Origin: Flavobacterium sp. KMS | GTDB lineage: Bacteria > Bacteroidota > Bacteroidia > Flavobacteriales > Flavobacteriaceae | DNA: 37,683 nt | Reading direction: 5' to 3' | Assembly (NCBI RefSeq): GCF_000813005.1 | Contig: NZ_JSYP01000035.1 | Coordinates: 1 to 37,683 of the forward strand | Shown here: piece by piece, positions 23,302 to 32,608 of the stretch | Numbering within the stretch: position 1 is the stretch's first letter | Layout of the letters: the number at the start of each line of letters is the position of its first letter | Made by a program: the position numbers and the translations under genes | The notes under the pieces: generated by a model | The model's input: only the letters and a program-made list of their open reading frames with translations | What the model was told of the DNA's origin: nothing | The model's database searches: none

Positions 23302-24231
23302 ATGGAAGAACAGAAAAAAATAATGATCCTATGTGGCGGAAAGTTCGCCTTTAAAACATTGCAATTATTAGCATATGAAAAATTCATGTGTGCAATTGGT
23401 ATCGGGAAAAGTAATGATACAATAATAGATGCTTTAGAAAGAGAAGCTGAAGACAATAACTTAGGATTCAAATCATTCCCTTCTAAAAAAAGTATGGAAG
23501 AAATGAGAGGCTGGATTGATACTATTAAACCCGATTATATATTTAGTATCTCTTTTCCATTTCTCCTTCCTGAATCTGTTCTGTCTTATGGGAGTAATCA
23601 ATTCATCAATTTCCATCCAGGACCATTACCACAATATCGTGGCGTAATGCCAATTTTTGAAGTGCTCAAAAATCAAGAGAAAGAGACTGCTATTTGCGCG
23701 CATTTTATGAATGAAAAATTTGATCAGGGTAATATTATTTTCAATGACCCTATAAGAATACAAGAAAATGACACTTACGGAAAATTAACTGTGAGGTTAA
23801 GCAACCGTATATCACAAGTTGCTTTAAATATGGCAAATATGCTACAATATGCTAGTAACATTCCTAATCAATCTCAAGATGAATCATTAGCGTATTATTA
23901 TGAAAAACCGGAACTAACGGATACTTACATTAATTGGAAACGTATGAGTGCCGATGAAATCATTGCACTAATAAACGCCTGTAATCCTTGGAATTCTGGT
24001 GCCGATGCAACTTTAATGAATGAACAGGTTAAGATAATAGTAGCAACACTATTAGATGAACCTCATGAAGACAAACCAGGAACAATTATTTCTATAAACA
24101 ATACGGTAAATGTAGCTTGTGAGGACAACAAACAAATTGCAATCGAAATACTTAGTACAGACGAAGGTATAATGACGGCTAAGAAATACGCCTTATTAAA
24201 GCCATTAATGGCAAACCCCATATCTAACTAA
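23302..24231 (+). CDS. Formyltransferase-family enzyme
   Basis: 309 residues with the formyl-THF-dependent transferase fold. The N-terminal Rossmann part starts KKIMILCGGKFAFKTLQLLA. The catalytic motif is INFHPGPLPQYRGVMPIFEV (Asn, His), with the conserved Asp in NEKFDQGNIIF. The C-terminal part (NWKRMSADEIIALINACNPW) resembles the Fmt/ArnA C-domain. It is not the housekeeping Fmt, whose motif usually reads HASLLP. It would more likely formylate an amino sugar or amine. Located 3 bp behind the binding-fold protein; substrate unknown. Confidence 0.82.
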   Translation: MEEQKKIMILCGGKFAFKTLQLLAYEKFMCAIGIGKSNDTIIDALEREAEDNNLGFKSFPSKKSMEEMRGWIDTIKPDYIFSISFPFLLPESVLSYGSNQFINFHPGPLPQYRGVMPIFEVLKNQEKETAICAHFMNEKFDQGNIIFNDPIRIQENDTYGKLTVRLSNRISQVALNMANMLQYASNIPNQSQDESLAYYYEKPELTDTYINWKRMSADEIIALINACNPWNSGADATLMNEQVKIIVATLLDEPHEDKPGTIISINNTVNVACEDNKQIAIEILSTDEGIMTAKKYALLKPLMANPISN

Positions 24232-24264
24232 TATACTTAACTATCAATTTAAAACTATCAGATT

Positions 24265-27105
24265 ATGAAAAAGAACTTTACTATTATTTTTGCGATGTTG
24301 CTATGCCTCTTTTACACAAGAGGTAATGCTCAAACGCAATTTTGGTCCGATACATTTGAAGATACTGGAGCTCCAAGTTCTGGTCTCAGAGTACCTTCAG
24401 TTCCAGAATTTACTTTTGGAGGACCACCTCCAACTGCCTATTTTTTTAGAACGATTCCAACTGGAATAGCCCTTCAAAGCGGGACTTATACAGCTTTTCA
24501 AGGTGCAAAAATATGGGCTGCTGAAGACATTGACAAAGGGTCAGCAGGGGTCAATGGTACATTAAGCCCTAATCAGCAAGTTACTTGGTCTGCAATTAGT
24601 ATTGCGGGAAAAAGTGGTTTGTCCTTTAAGGGTACTTTTGCAGCAAATAATTTAAATGCTGGCTGGAATGGTTCAAACTTTGCTCCACTTCAAGATTTTA
24701 TTGCTATTGAATATCGAATTGATGGAGGTTCTTGGACAAAAATCATTGCATTCTATGCTGGTGCTATAACAACAACCAACGCCTTATCTCTTGATACAAA
24801 TGGAGATTTAATAGGAGATGGAGCTGCTTTAGGATATGCTTTTAGTGAATTTACTGCTAACATTCCTGGTACTGGAACACTATTGGAAATTAGATTAAAT
24901 TGTTCTGCAAATGGTTCAGATTCGCAAGAATTTGCAGTAGATAATTTCCGTCTTTTCGAAACACCTGCGTGTACAGCACCCGTTATTACAGCCAATCCTC
25001 CTAATAGAAGTCTTTGTCCAGGAAGCAATACTACATTTTCTGCTGGTGCAACTGGAGCTACAACTTACAAATGGCAAGTTGACCAAACAGGCGCAGGAAC
25101 TTATACAGACCTGGCAAATGCCGCTCCATATTCTGGAGTTACAACTAACACATTAACTATAACTGGTGTAACCACAGCAATGAGTACTTATAGATATAGA
25201 GCTGTTGCAATTAATGGAGTCGCTACTTGTTTTGCAAATACTAATTACGGCACATTATCAGTTTCTAACATAACCCTTGCGGGCGCGCAAGATAATATCG
25301 TTTGTGTAGGTACCGCTACAGGTAGTGCATCCGTTATTCCAAGTGGAGGTATTGGTACTTATACATATTCATGGTTCCCATCTGGTGGTTCTGGAAGTAT
25401 AGCTACAGGCTTAATTGCAGGAACCTATACAGTAACTGTAACAGATGGTATACTATGCCAAGCAACTAAAACTTTTACTATTATCGAAACAGGTACACCA
25501 ATAAGCATAGTACCTACACAAACTAATGTAAGCTGTAACGGTGGTTCTAATGGATCTGCAACTGCAACAGCAACAGGTGGATCTGGTACTCTTACTTATT
25601 CTTGGTCGCCATCTGGTGGAACTGCAGCAACAGCCTCTGGTCTTACTGCAGGAGCATATACTGTGACTGTAACAGATGCTAACGGATGTAGTAAACCACA
25701 AGCCTTCAACATCATACAACCTAGTCTAATTGTAACATCTGGTACTCAGGTTAATGTAAGCTGTAATGGTGGTTCTAACGGTTCGGCAACTGTAACTGCA
25801 ACTGGTGGAGCTGGTTCATATACTTACTCTTGGTCGCCTTCAGGTGGAACAGCAGCTACTGCATCTGGGCTAACTGCTGGAGCATATACTGTGACTGTAA
25901 CGGATGCTAACGGATGTACCAAACCTCAAGCCTTCAATATCATACAGCCAAGTCTAATTGTAACATCTGGTACCCAGGTTAATGTAAGCTGTAATGGTGG
26001 ATCTAACGCTTCTGCAACTGTAACTGCAACTGGTGGAGCTGGTTCATATACTTATTCTTGGTCACCTTCTGGTGGAACTGCAGCAACTGCATCTGGACTT
26101 ACTGCTGGAGCATATACTGTGACTGTAACGGATGCTAACGGATGTACTAAACCACAAGTTTTCAATATTATAGAACCTAGTCTAATTGTAACATCTGGCA
26201 CTCAGGTTAATGTAAGCTGTAATGGAGGATCTAACGCTTCGGCAACTGTAACTGCAACTGGTGGAGCTGGATCGTATACTTATTCTTGGTCGCCTTCTGG
26301 TGGAACTGCAGCAACTGCTTCAGGATTAACTGCTGGGACATATACCGTAACTGTAACTGATGAAAATGGGTGTTTTAAAGATCAATCTTTTACTATTATA
26401 GAACCAACTGCAATTACGACATCTGGAACTCATACGAATGTTAGCTGTAATGGACAAGCTGATGGTACGGCAACAGTAACTGCATCTGGTGGTTCTGGAG
26501 CTCTTAGCTACACATGGTCGCCTTCTGGTGGAACAGCTGCAACTGCTACAGGATTAACTGCTGGAACGTACACCGTAACTGTAACTGATGAAAATGGGTG
26601 TTTTAAAGATCAATCTTTTACTATTATTGAGCCTGTCGCACATAATTTAGCGGTAACTTTTGGCGGAAATAATGTCTTAAGTGCTAGCCAATCTGGTGCA
26701 ACTTATCAATGGTATCAATGTTCAGATAATTCACCAATACCTGGCGAAATAGGTCAATCATTTGCTCCAATAGCAAATGGATCTTATAAAGTTGCTATAA
26801 CATTAAATGGATGTACTGTTTCTTCGCAATGTGTTGTTGTAAGTACTTTGGCAACCCCTGAATTTGAGAAAAAAGCTCAATTTATCATGTATCCAAATCC
26901 GAGCAAAGGTGTAGTAAACATCAATACAGATCATGATAGCGATTTAAACATTGTTAATCAATGGGGACAAACAATTAAAAAGGTTAAAGTTTCTGCTGAT
27001 ACTACTAACTCAATTAACATCGAAAGTCTGACGGATGGAATTTATTTTATTTGCGAAGTAAACGGAAATAAAGTAATTACCCATAAATTAATTCTAAAAA
27101 AATAA
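24265..27105 (+). CDS. Large SprB-repeat protein with T9SS sorting domain
   Basis: 946 residues. Signal peptide about 1-23 (ending RGNAQ). Residues 25-235 form a beta-sandwich-like domain; 237-335 is an Ig/PKD-like domain (PPNRSLCPGSNTTFSAGATG). Residues about 343-797 hold six SprB-type repeats (VSCNGGSNGSA, YSWSPSGGTAATASGLTAG, YTVTVTDANGC), the first divergent. An Ig-like segment follows (about 800-865), and the C-terminal 75 residues (MYPNPSKGVVNI to KLILKK) are a type A T9SS sorting domain. The protein should cross the outer membrane through T9SS and serve as a surface adhesin. A terminator follows directly. Confidence 0.92.
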   Translation: MKKNFTIIFAMLLCLFYTRGNAQTQFWSDTFEDTGAPSSGLRVPSVPEFTFGGPPPTAYFFRTIPTGIALQSGTYTAFQGAKIWAAEDIDKGSAGVNGTLSPNQQVTWSAISIAGKSGLSFKGTFAANNLNAGWNGSNFAPLQDFIAIEYRIDGGSWTKIIAFYAGAITTTNALSLDTNGDLIGDGAALGYAFSEFTANIPGTGTLLEIRLNCSANGSDSQEFAVDNFRLFETPACTAPVITANPPNRSLCPGSNTTFSAGATGATTYKWQVDQTGAGTYTDLANAAPYSGVTTNTLTITGVTTAMSTYRYRAVAINGVATCFANTNYGTLSVSNITLAGAQDNIVCVGTATGSASVIPSGGIGTYTYSWFPSGGSGSIATGLIAGTYTVTVTDGILCQATKTFTIIETGTPISIVPTQTNVSCNGGSNGSATATATGGSGTLTYSWSPSGGTAATASGLTAGAYTVTVTDANGCSKPQAFNIIQPSLIVTSGTQVNVSCNGGSNGSATVTATGGAGSYTYSWSPSGGTAATASGLTAGAYTVTVTDANGCTKPQAFNIIQPSLIVTSGTQVNVSCNGGSNASATVTATGGAGSYTYSWSPSGGTAATASGLTAGAYTVTVTDANGCTKPQVFNIIEPSLIVTSGTQVNVSCNGGSNASATVTATGGAGSYTYSWSPSGGTAATASGLTAGTYTVTVTDENGCFKDQSFTIIEPTAITTSGTHTNVSCNGQADGTATVTASGGSGALSYTWSPSGGTAATATGLTAGTYTVTVTDENGCFKDQSFTIIEPVAHNLAVTFGGNNVLSASQSGATYQWYQCSDNSPIPGEIGQSFAPIANGSYKVAITLNGCTVSSQCVVVSTLATPEFEKKAQFIMYPNPSKGVVNINTDHDSDLNIVNQWGQTIKKVKVSADTTNSINIESLTDGIYFICEVNGNKVITHKLILKK
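25525..26640 (+). repeat. Five near-identical 228-bp tandem coding repeats
   Basis: The phrase AATGTAAGCTGTAA or a close variant begins units at 25525, 25753, 25981, 26209 and 26437, a constant 228 bp (76 codons). Each unit encodes one SprB-type repeat. A sixth, diverged unit precedes them (from about 25291). Neighbouring units differ at few positions, so copy number may change by recombination. Confidence 0.9.
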
Positions 27106-27110
27106 ACATA

Positions 27111-27150
27111 AATGGGAGATATTAAAAAAACATCTCCCATTTTTTTTTTA
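27111..27150 (+). terminator. Terminator after the SprB-repeat gene
   Basis: AATGGGAGAT (27111-27120) pairs with ATCTCCCATT (27132-27141) and is followed by a run of T. Strong rho-independent form. Confidence 0.9.
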
Positions 27151-27207
27151 GTTTAATAAACATCCTTATAAATTTTATACGATAACCGCCTCCAAAATAT
27201 ACAACTT

Positions 27208-27723
27208 ATGGAAAGAAGATCCTTTGTAAAAAAAACAAGCTTATTAACTTCAGGTCTTTTCTTTTTCTCTACAAAAAATCTATTCGCAATACCTGAGAAA
27301 AGCAACATCAATATTAATAATCTAGATTTAACACCAATACTTATCAGTAGTAAAAAAATTATGATAAAAGGTAAAATTTTAGATTCTAAAACACATTTCC
27401 CCATAAATGCTGATATGTATGTAAAAACTAAAAGAAATAGATTTTTTTCAAAAAAACATTCTGTTAATGCACTAAATGGATCCTATTCAATTTTTTCGGG
27501 ATTTGCAAATTCAGAAAAAATATCCGAAAAATTAGTCATAGAAATTAAAGTAGATGGATACAAACCTTATGAAGGAAATCTATATTTAACTCCAAAAGGT
27601 TGCAATATTCATAGTGATCAATGGCAATATAATCCTGACTTTAAACCAGAATATTGTCCAGTGAATTATGAAGAATCTAATTTATTGTTTTCAAACTTTA
27701 ATTTTTATTTAGTAAAAGCATAG
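27208..27723 (+). CDS. Tat-signal protein with dioxygenase/CnaB-like beta domain
   Basis: 171 residues. The N terminus MERRSFVKKTSLLTSGLFFF carries a twin-arginine motif (RRSFVKK), so it is probably exported folded; cleavage is likely near LFAIP. The rest starts MIKGKILDSKTHFPINADMY, a carboxypeptidase-regulatory or intradiol-dioxygenase-like beta-sandwich start, and has HSDQWQYNPDFKPEYCPVNY near the C terminus. No complete iron-ligand set is evident, so enzymatic activity is doubtful. It has its own terminator and no visible consensus promoter. Confidence 0.7.
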   Translation: MERRSFVKKTSLLTSGLFFFSTKNLFAIPEKSNININNLDLTPILISSKKIMIKGKILDSKTHFPINADMYVKTKRNRFFSKKHSVNALNGSYSIFSGFANSEKISEKLVIEIKVDGYKPYEGNLYLTPKGCNIHSDQWQYNPDFKPEYCPVNYEESNLLFSNFNFYLVKA

Positions 27724-27740
27724 GTTTAAAATAAATTTAA

Positions 27741-27776
27741 AAAAGGGGAAATTGTAAAAACAATTTCCCCTTTTTT
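27741..27776. terminator. Strong, possibly bidirectional terminator
   Basis: AAAAGGGGAAATTG (27741-27754) pairs with CAATTTCCCCTTTT (27761-27774). T runs exist on both strands, so it may end both the 27208 gene and dnaB transcription. Confidence 0.85.
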
Positions 27777-27822
27777 AGTTATCAATACTACCTGAGTAAT
27801 ATCGCAAATAGTAATTTAAACA

Positions 27823-29370
27823 TTAAAATGGAACATCACTATCATCATCATCGTCATCATTAAAGTTACTTCCAAAAGCTTCGTTTGCAGAAGGAAGATT
27901 TTTAGTAACAAACGGATTATCCTCATGATTCATTTTAGATGGTAAATCATCATAACTACCTGAAAAATCATCCAGGTTATCAAATTTTCCAAGGTGTCCT
28001 ATAAATTTCAATCGAACGTTTTCGATACCACCATTACGGTGTTTAGCAATCATTATTTCTGCCTGACCTGCGGTTGGTGAAGCCTCATCATCATCCCATT
28101 CTTCAATTTTGTAATATTCTGGTCTATATAAAAACGAAACGATATCAGCATCCTGCTCAATCGCTCCAGATTCACGAAGATCCGATAGCAACGGACGCTT
28201 ACTTGATCCACGCGTTTCAACAGCACGCGATAACTGCGAGAGTGCAATTACCGGAACGTTTAGCTCTTTTGCCAAAGCCTTTAAGTTTCGGGAAATTGTA
28301 GAAATTTCCTGCTCACGATTTCCTCCACCTTTACTATTTCCTCCAGCAGTCATCAATTGCAAATAATCAACAATGATAATTTTAATACCATGCTGTGAAA
28401 CTAAACGACGACATTTTGCTCTTAAATCAAAAATAGAAAGTGATGGCGTATCATCAATAAACAAAGGAGCTTTTTCTAAGTTTTTTACTTTTGTACTCAA
28501 CATCTCCCATTCATGAGGTTCTAACTTACCAGTACGTAATTTCTCAGATGACAATCCAGTTTCCGATGAAATTAACCTCGTAATTAACTGTACTGATGCC
28601 ATCTCCAGAGAAAACAAAGCTACAGGATGCCCAAACTGAATAGAAATATTTCTAGCCATCGAAAGTACGAACGCTGTTTTTCCCATCGCTGGCCTAGCCG
28701 CAATAATAATTAAATCACTCGGTTGCCATCCAGAAGTCAGTTTGTCCAAATTAGTAAAACCAGTTTCAACACCACTTAAACCTTCTTGCTTAGCAATTTC
28801 TTCAATACGCTTTTTTGCCTGAAGTACTAAACTCTGAGCAGTTTCAGAACTTCGTTTAATATTTCCTTGCGTTACTTCGTATAGTTTAGATTCGGCCTGA
28901 TCAAGCAAATTAAACACGTCTGTTGTTTCATCATAAGACGCTTCGATAATTTCCGAAGAAATTCGGATCAAACTTCTTTGAATAAATTTTTGAAGAATGA
29001 TACGAGAGTGAAATTCGATGTGCGCAGAAGAAGCTACTTTTTGCGTAAGCTGAATTAAATAAAAATCACCACCTGATATATCTAATTTTCCATTCTTTTT
29101 TAGTTGTGCCGAAACTGTCAGTAAATCGATTGGTTGAGTTTCAGTAAAAAGCTGAACAATCGCTTCAAAAATATACTTATGTGCATCCTTATAAAAAGCA
29201 TCAGGCTGCAAAATATCAATCACATCATCTACACCTTTTTTATCAATCATCATCGCACCTAGTACAGCCTCTTCTAAGTCCAGTACTTGCGGGGGAAGTT
29301 TCCCTTTTTCTAAATTAATAATTGCGGTTTTATCGACCTTAATTGGGTTTATATTTTTGAAGTTTTCCAT
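27823..29370 (-). CDS. dnaB: Replicative DNA helicase DnaB
   Basis: Hexameric helicase that unwinds DNA at the replication fork, 515 residues. The N-terminal domain begins PPQVLDLEEAVLGAMMID. The RecA-like motor has Walker A in ARPAMGKTAF (K231), Walker B in IIIVDYLQLM, and DLRESGAIEQDAD with the conserved arginine region. The C-terminal tail ends in NDDDDDDSDVPF, a strongly acidic tract closed by a hydrophobic Pro-Phe, as in single-stranded-DNA-binding proteins. Upstream is a stretch with one-mismatch -7 box (TACATTCG at 29375-29382), so the promoter is uncertain. Confidence 0.97.
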   Translation of the reverse strand: MENFKNINPIKVDKTAIINLEKGKLPPQVLDLEEAVLGAMMIDKKGVDDVIDILQPDAFYKDAHKYIFEAIVQLFTETQPIDLLTVSAQLKKNGKLDISGGDFYLIQLTQKVASSAHIEFHSRIILQKFIQRSLIRISSEIIEASYDETTDVFNLLDQAESKLYEVTQGNIKRSSETAQSLVLQAKKRIEEIAKQEGLSGVETGFTNLDKLTSGWQPSDLIIIAARPAMGKTAFVLSMARNISIQFGHPVALFSLEMASVQLITRLISSETGLSSEKLRTGKLEPHEWEMLSTKVKNLEKAPLFIDDTPSLSIFDLRAKCRRLVSQHGIKIIIVDYLQLMTAGGNSKGGGNREQEISTISRNLKALAKELNVPVIALSQLSRAVETRGSSKRPLLSDLRESGAIEQDADIVSFLYRPEYYKIEEWDDDEASPTAGQAEIMIAKHRNGGIENVRLKFIGHLGKFDNLDDFSGSYDDLPSKMNHEDNPFVTKNLPSANEAFGSNFNDDDDDDSDVPF

Positions 29371-29463
29371 ATAGCGAATGTAACAAAATTTAGAAGAGAT
29401 ATAACTATCTAGTTGTTACGAATAATTGTTTATAAGTTAATGTATATTGTTTAAAACCAAAAA

Positions 29464-29496
29464 AAAATCCGAAACGATAAGGCTTCGGATTTTTTA
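29464..29496. terminator. Terminator after accA
   Basis: AAATCCGAA (about 29465-29473) pairs with TTCGGATTT (29484-29492), with A and T runs on both sides. It serves accA on the minus strand. Confidence 0.8.
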
Positions 29497-29511
29497 TAAA
29501 TTTGTAAGAAT

Positions 29512-30465
29512 TTATTCTTTGTATTCGCCCATTTTACTGTATTTGTCCATTCTCTGGGCAACTAAATCGGCTGTTGATAAGTCTTTCAATTCATTATATC
29601 CTTTAGTGATATATTGTATAACTGTTGTAAAAGTAGTTTCTCTGTCATAATGAGCTCCACCTAATGGTTCTGGAATAACATCATCAACTAATTTTTGCTT
29701 TTTCATGTCAGAAGAAGTCAATTTTAATGCTTCAGCTGCTTTCTCTTTATACTCCCAGCTTTTCCATAAAATAGAAGAACAAGATTCAGGAGAAATCACA
29801 GAATACCAAGTATTCTCAAGCATATATACTTTATCTCCTACACCTATTCCTAAAGCTCCACCCGAAGCACCTTCACCAACAATAATAGTGATAATTGGTA
29901 CTTTTAAACGTACCATTTCAAAGATGTTTCTTGCAATAGCTTCACCTTGCCCTCTTTCTTCAGCTTCAAGCCCTGGATATGCACCTGGAGTATCTACTAA
30001 AGTTAAAACAGGAATACCAAACTTCTCAGCCATTTTCATCAATCGTAATGCTTTACGATATCCTTCTGGATTTGCCATACCAAAATTTCGGTATTGACGT
30101 GTCTTAGTATTGTATCCTTTTTGTTGACCAACAATCATGTACGACTGCCCATCAATTTTTCCTAAACCACCAACCATAGCTTTGTCATCTTTAAAACCTC
30201 TGTCTCCATGAAGTTCTAAGAAAGTATCTCCGCACATAGCCTTAATATAATCTAAGGTATAAGGTCTGTTTGGGTGTCTTGACAATTGTACACGTTGCCA
30301 AGCTGTTAGGTTTTTATATATACTCCTTTTAGTTTCTTCTAATTTCTTATTAATTTGCTTGCACGTTGGCGTTACATCAACATCTGATTCTTTTCCAATG
30401 ATAACACACTTTTCTAACTGCTCTTCTAATTCTTTGATAGGAAGTTCAAAATCTAAATATTCCAT
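29512..30465 (-). CDS. accA: Acetyl-CoA carboxylase carboxyltransferase, alpha subunit
   Basis: 317 residues, the standard length. It transfers carboxyl from biotin to acetyl-CoA, with the beta subunit, to start fatty acid synthesis. Markers are YTLDYIKAMCGDTFLELHGD, TLVDTPGAYPGLEAEERGQG and IIVGEGASGGALGIGVGD, the crotonase-like oxyanion-hole region. A TATATTTG box lies at 30501-30508 on the minus strand, 36 bp before the ATG, although no TTG is at -33. Single-gene unit with its own terminator. Confidence 0.97.
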   Translation of the reverse strand: MEYLDFELPIKELEEQLEKCVIIGKESDVDVTPTCKQINKKLEETKRSIYKNLTAWQRVQLSRHPNRPYTLDYIKAMCGDTFLELHGDRGFKDDKAMVGGLGKIDGQSYMIVGQQKGYNTKTRQYRNFGMANPEGYRKALRLMKMAEKFGIPVLTLVDTPGAYPGLEAEERGQGEAIARNIFEMVRLKVPIITIIVGEGASGGALGIGVGDKVYMLENTWYSVISPESCSSILWKSWEYKEKAAEALKLTSSDMKKQKLVDDVIPEPLGGAHYDRETTFTTVIQYITKGYNELKDLSTADLVAQRMDKYSKMGEYKE

Positions 30466-30582
30466 AGGATCTTTTGAATTTTTGTTTTTAAATCGAACCG
30501 CAAATATAAAAATATTATATTGTTTGGCGTGTTTATTTAGTATTAAAGTATAAAAAAAATAAAGTCAAAAAGAGTTAAAACA

Positions 30583-31470
30583 TTATACTTTATCATCTTT
30601 TTTATAGTGTTTAAAAACACCATTTAAAATAACTGTAATTACAATTATAATAGCCCCAATATAAAATTCGGTACTCATTTTCTCTTTTCCTCCTAATATA
30701 AAATACGCTAAAATAATTCCATAAACAGGCTCTAAATTAGTCGTAAGCATAACAGTATAAGGAGTAAGTTTTCTCATTACTTTTACCGAAGCAGTAAATG
30801 CATAAGCAGTACATACCGAAGCCAAAAGCAGCAATAACAACCAGTTGTTTACAGAAAGTACAAAGAAATCGGCAGTAAACTTACCTTGAAATAAAAAGTA
30901 AATAGTAATAAAAAAAACACCTGCTCCAAATTCATAAAAAGTAATAACCGAAGGCTCATGATCAGCAATTAATTTACCATTCATTAAAGTAAATAAAACT
31001 CCTAGAATTATAGAAGCTAAGGCATAATACATTCCGTTTAAGTACTGAATTTCAACCTGCATTATCAGAGCCAAACCAGCAATGATAATAAGCCCGAAAA
31101 AAACTTCATACCATAACACTTTTCTTCCAAAAAAAATTGGTTCCAATAAAGACGCAAAAAAAGCGCCTAAAGAAAATATAGAAAGTGTTATCGAAACATT
31201 AGAAACATGAATTGCTCTGAAAAAAAATATCCAGTGCAAGGCAATTAGCAATCCCACAAAAATTAACTTAAAAAAAGCTTTTACAGGAACATGAAATGAT
31301 TCTTTCTTAAAAATAATAAAGCCCCCTAAAAAAATCCCTGCCAAAAGCATTCTGTACCAAACCAAAGCTTCTGCATTTATAGTAATTAATGCGCCCAGAA
31401 TAGCAGTAAATCCCCAAATAAAAACAATTAAATGAAGACTTAGGTAACTTTTTAGTTTATCGTTTTGCAT
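30583..31470 (-). CDS. EamA-family (DMT) transporter
   Basis: 295 residues from ATG 31470; a longer frame to 31527 only adds residues read from the overlapping upstream gene. Ten membrane helices in two EamA repeats: HLIVFIWGFTAILGALITIN starts the first and YALASIILGVLFTLMNGKLI the second, with the conserved ANLEPVYG-like TNLEPVYGIILAYFILG. Drug/metabolite exporters of this type move amino acids or small metabolites; the substrate is unknown. The start overlaps the 3' end of the LptF/G gene by 14 bp, so translation is probably coupled. Confidence 0.9.
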   Translation of the reverse strand: MQNDKLKSYLSLHLIVFIWGFTAILGALITINAEALVWYRMLLAGIFLGGFIIFKKESFHVPVKAFFKLIFVGLLIALHWIFFFRAIHVSNVSITLSIFSLGAFFASLLEPIFFGRKVLWYEVFFGLIIIAGLALIMQVEIQYLNGMYYALASIILGVLFTLMNGKLIADHEPSVITFYEFGAGVFFITIYFLFQGKFTADFFVLSVNNWLLLLLLASVCTAYAFTASVKVMRKLTPYTVMLTTNLEPVYGIILAYFILGGKEKMSTEFYIGAIIIVITVILNGVFKHYKKDDKV

Positions 31471-32545
31471 TACGTAATAAGAAAACTGCCAAAATTCCAA
31501 AAGCAATATTAGGGAACCAAACGGCAAATAAAGGTGAGAAAGTTGATTTTTCGGCTAGTGTGCCAAATATTTTGTCAAAGAATACAAAAGCAAAAGCAAG
31601 TGCAATTCCTATTGCCAAATTGGTACCCATTCCCCCACGTCTTTTCATCGAGGAAACAGCAACAGCAATAATCGTTAAAATAAATGCCGAGATAGGAACA
31701 CTTATTTTTTTATACAAAACAACAAGATATACATTGATATCACCAGAGCCTCGTTTTTTTTCTTTTTCTATAAAATCGTATAACTTACCAATACTCAAGG
31801 TTTCGGCAATATAAACCACAGGAGTCAAATCTTCTAAATCAAAAGTAAATACAGCTTTCTTCTCAGCAGCTTTCTCAATTTTATCGTCTAATTCTCCCAA
31901 AGTCCTTTTAGTGTAATCATACATAGTATAAGTACTATCTTTAGGATTCCACTGGATACGACTTGCAGTAATTTTAGAAACAAGTTCTTCTCCTTTAAAC
32001 TTTTCTAAAGTAAAATTAAAAGCAGTTTTAGAAACATCATTAAAGCTATTTACATAAATAAACTCATTGTCATTTATTTGTCGATATACATTTGTATTAT
32101 TCCCATGCATAGCTTCCTTTCCACCACCTTTAAGATACGTATACCTAAAATTATTAAAGCCTTCACTTGCTGCAGGAACAATATAAAACCCCATCAACAA
32201 TACAAAAACCGAAACAATCGAAGCACCTATAATATAAGGTCGTAAAAAACGCGAAAAAGATATCCCCGAACTTAATATAGCAATAACCTCAGTATTATTC
32301 GCCAATTTAGATGTAAACCAAATCACCGATAAAAATAAAAATATCGGAAATAGAGAGTTGGCAAAATAAATAGTAAAATTATAGTAGTAAACAACAATAT
32401 CCAAAAACGGAATCTTGTTCTCTAACATCTTGTTAATCTTCTCCGAAACATCAATTACAATCCCAATCGGTATAAATAGCAACAACATCACTGTAAAAGT
32501 GGCTAAATATCTCTTTAAGATGTATTTGTCTATTATTGTCAGCAT
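31457..32545 (-). CDS. LptF/LptG-family permease (YjgP/YjgQ)
   Basis: 362 residues. It starts DKYILKRYLATFTVMLLLFI, the usual cytoplasmic amphipathic lead into helix 1. Three N-terminal helices, a large periplasmic beta-jellyroll (about 130-255) and three C-terminal helices (ending PNIAFGILAVFLLRNAKR) fit the LptF/LptG transmembrane subunits, which extract LPS from the inner membrane with LptB. Only one paralogue is in the window; Bacteroidota usually have a second elsewhere. It precedes and overlaps the EamA gene and follows tgt after 63 bp. Confidence 0.9.
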   Translation of the reverse strand: MLTIIDKYILKRYLATFTVMLLLFIPIGIVIDVSEKINKMLENKIPFLDIVVYYYNFTIYFANSLFPIFLFLSVIWFTSKLANNTEVIAILSSGISFSRFLRPYIIGASIVSVFVLLMGFYIVPAASEGFNNFRYTYLKGGGKEAMHGNNTNVYRQINDNEFIYVNSFNDVSKTAFNFTLEKFKGEELVSKITASRIQWNPKDSTYTMYDYTKRTLGELDDKIEKAAEKKAVFTFDLEDLTPVVYIAETLSIGKLYDFIEKEKKRGSGDINVYLVVLYKKISVPISAFILTIIAVAVSSMKRRGGMGTNLAIGIALAFAFVFFDKIFGTLAEKSTFSPLFAVWFPNIAFGILAVFLLRNAKR

Positions 32546-32608
32546 AGATAAGTATAATCGTTTTTTTGCTAATATTTAACCGAATAAACGATTAAACAGT
32601 AAATACAT

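Noticed and set aside
21527..24231. Prophage remnant
   Set aside because: Only one tail-collar domain is present; no integrase, capsid, terminase, portal or attachment repeats are seen.
25453..25719. Cys-rich frame opposite the SprB repeats
   Set aside because: A shadow of repetitive coding sequence; composition follows the repeats.
25291..26640. CRISPR-like periodic repeats
   Set aside because: The 228-bp period is in frame and codes for protein repeats; no short repeat/spacer pattern occurs here or elsewhere in the window.
30583..31527. Longer start of the EamA transporter at 31527
   Set aside because: The extra 19 residues lie entirely in the end of the LptF/G gene; ATG 31470 gives a normal family N terminus.
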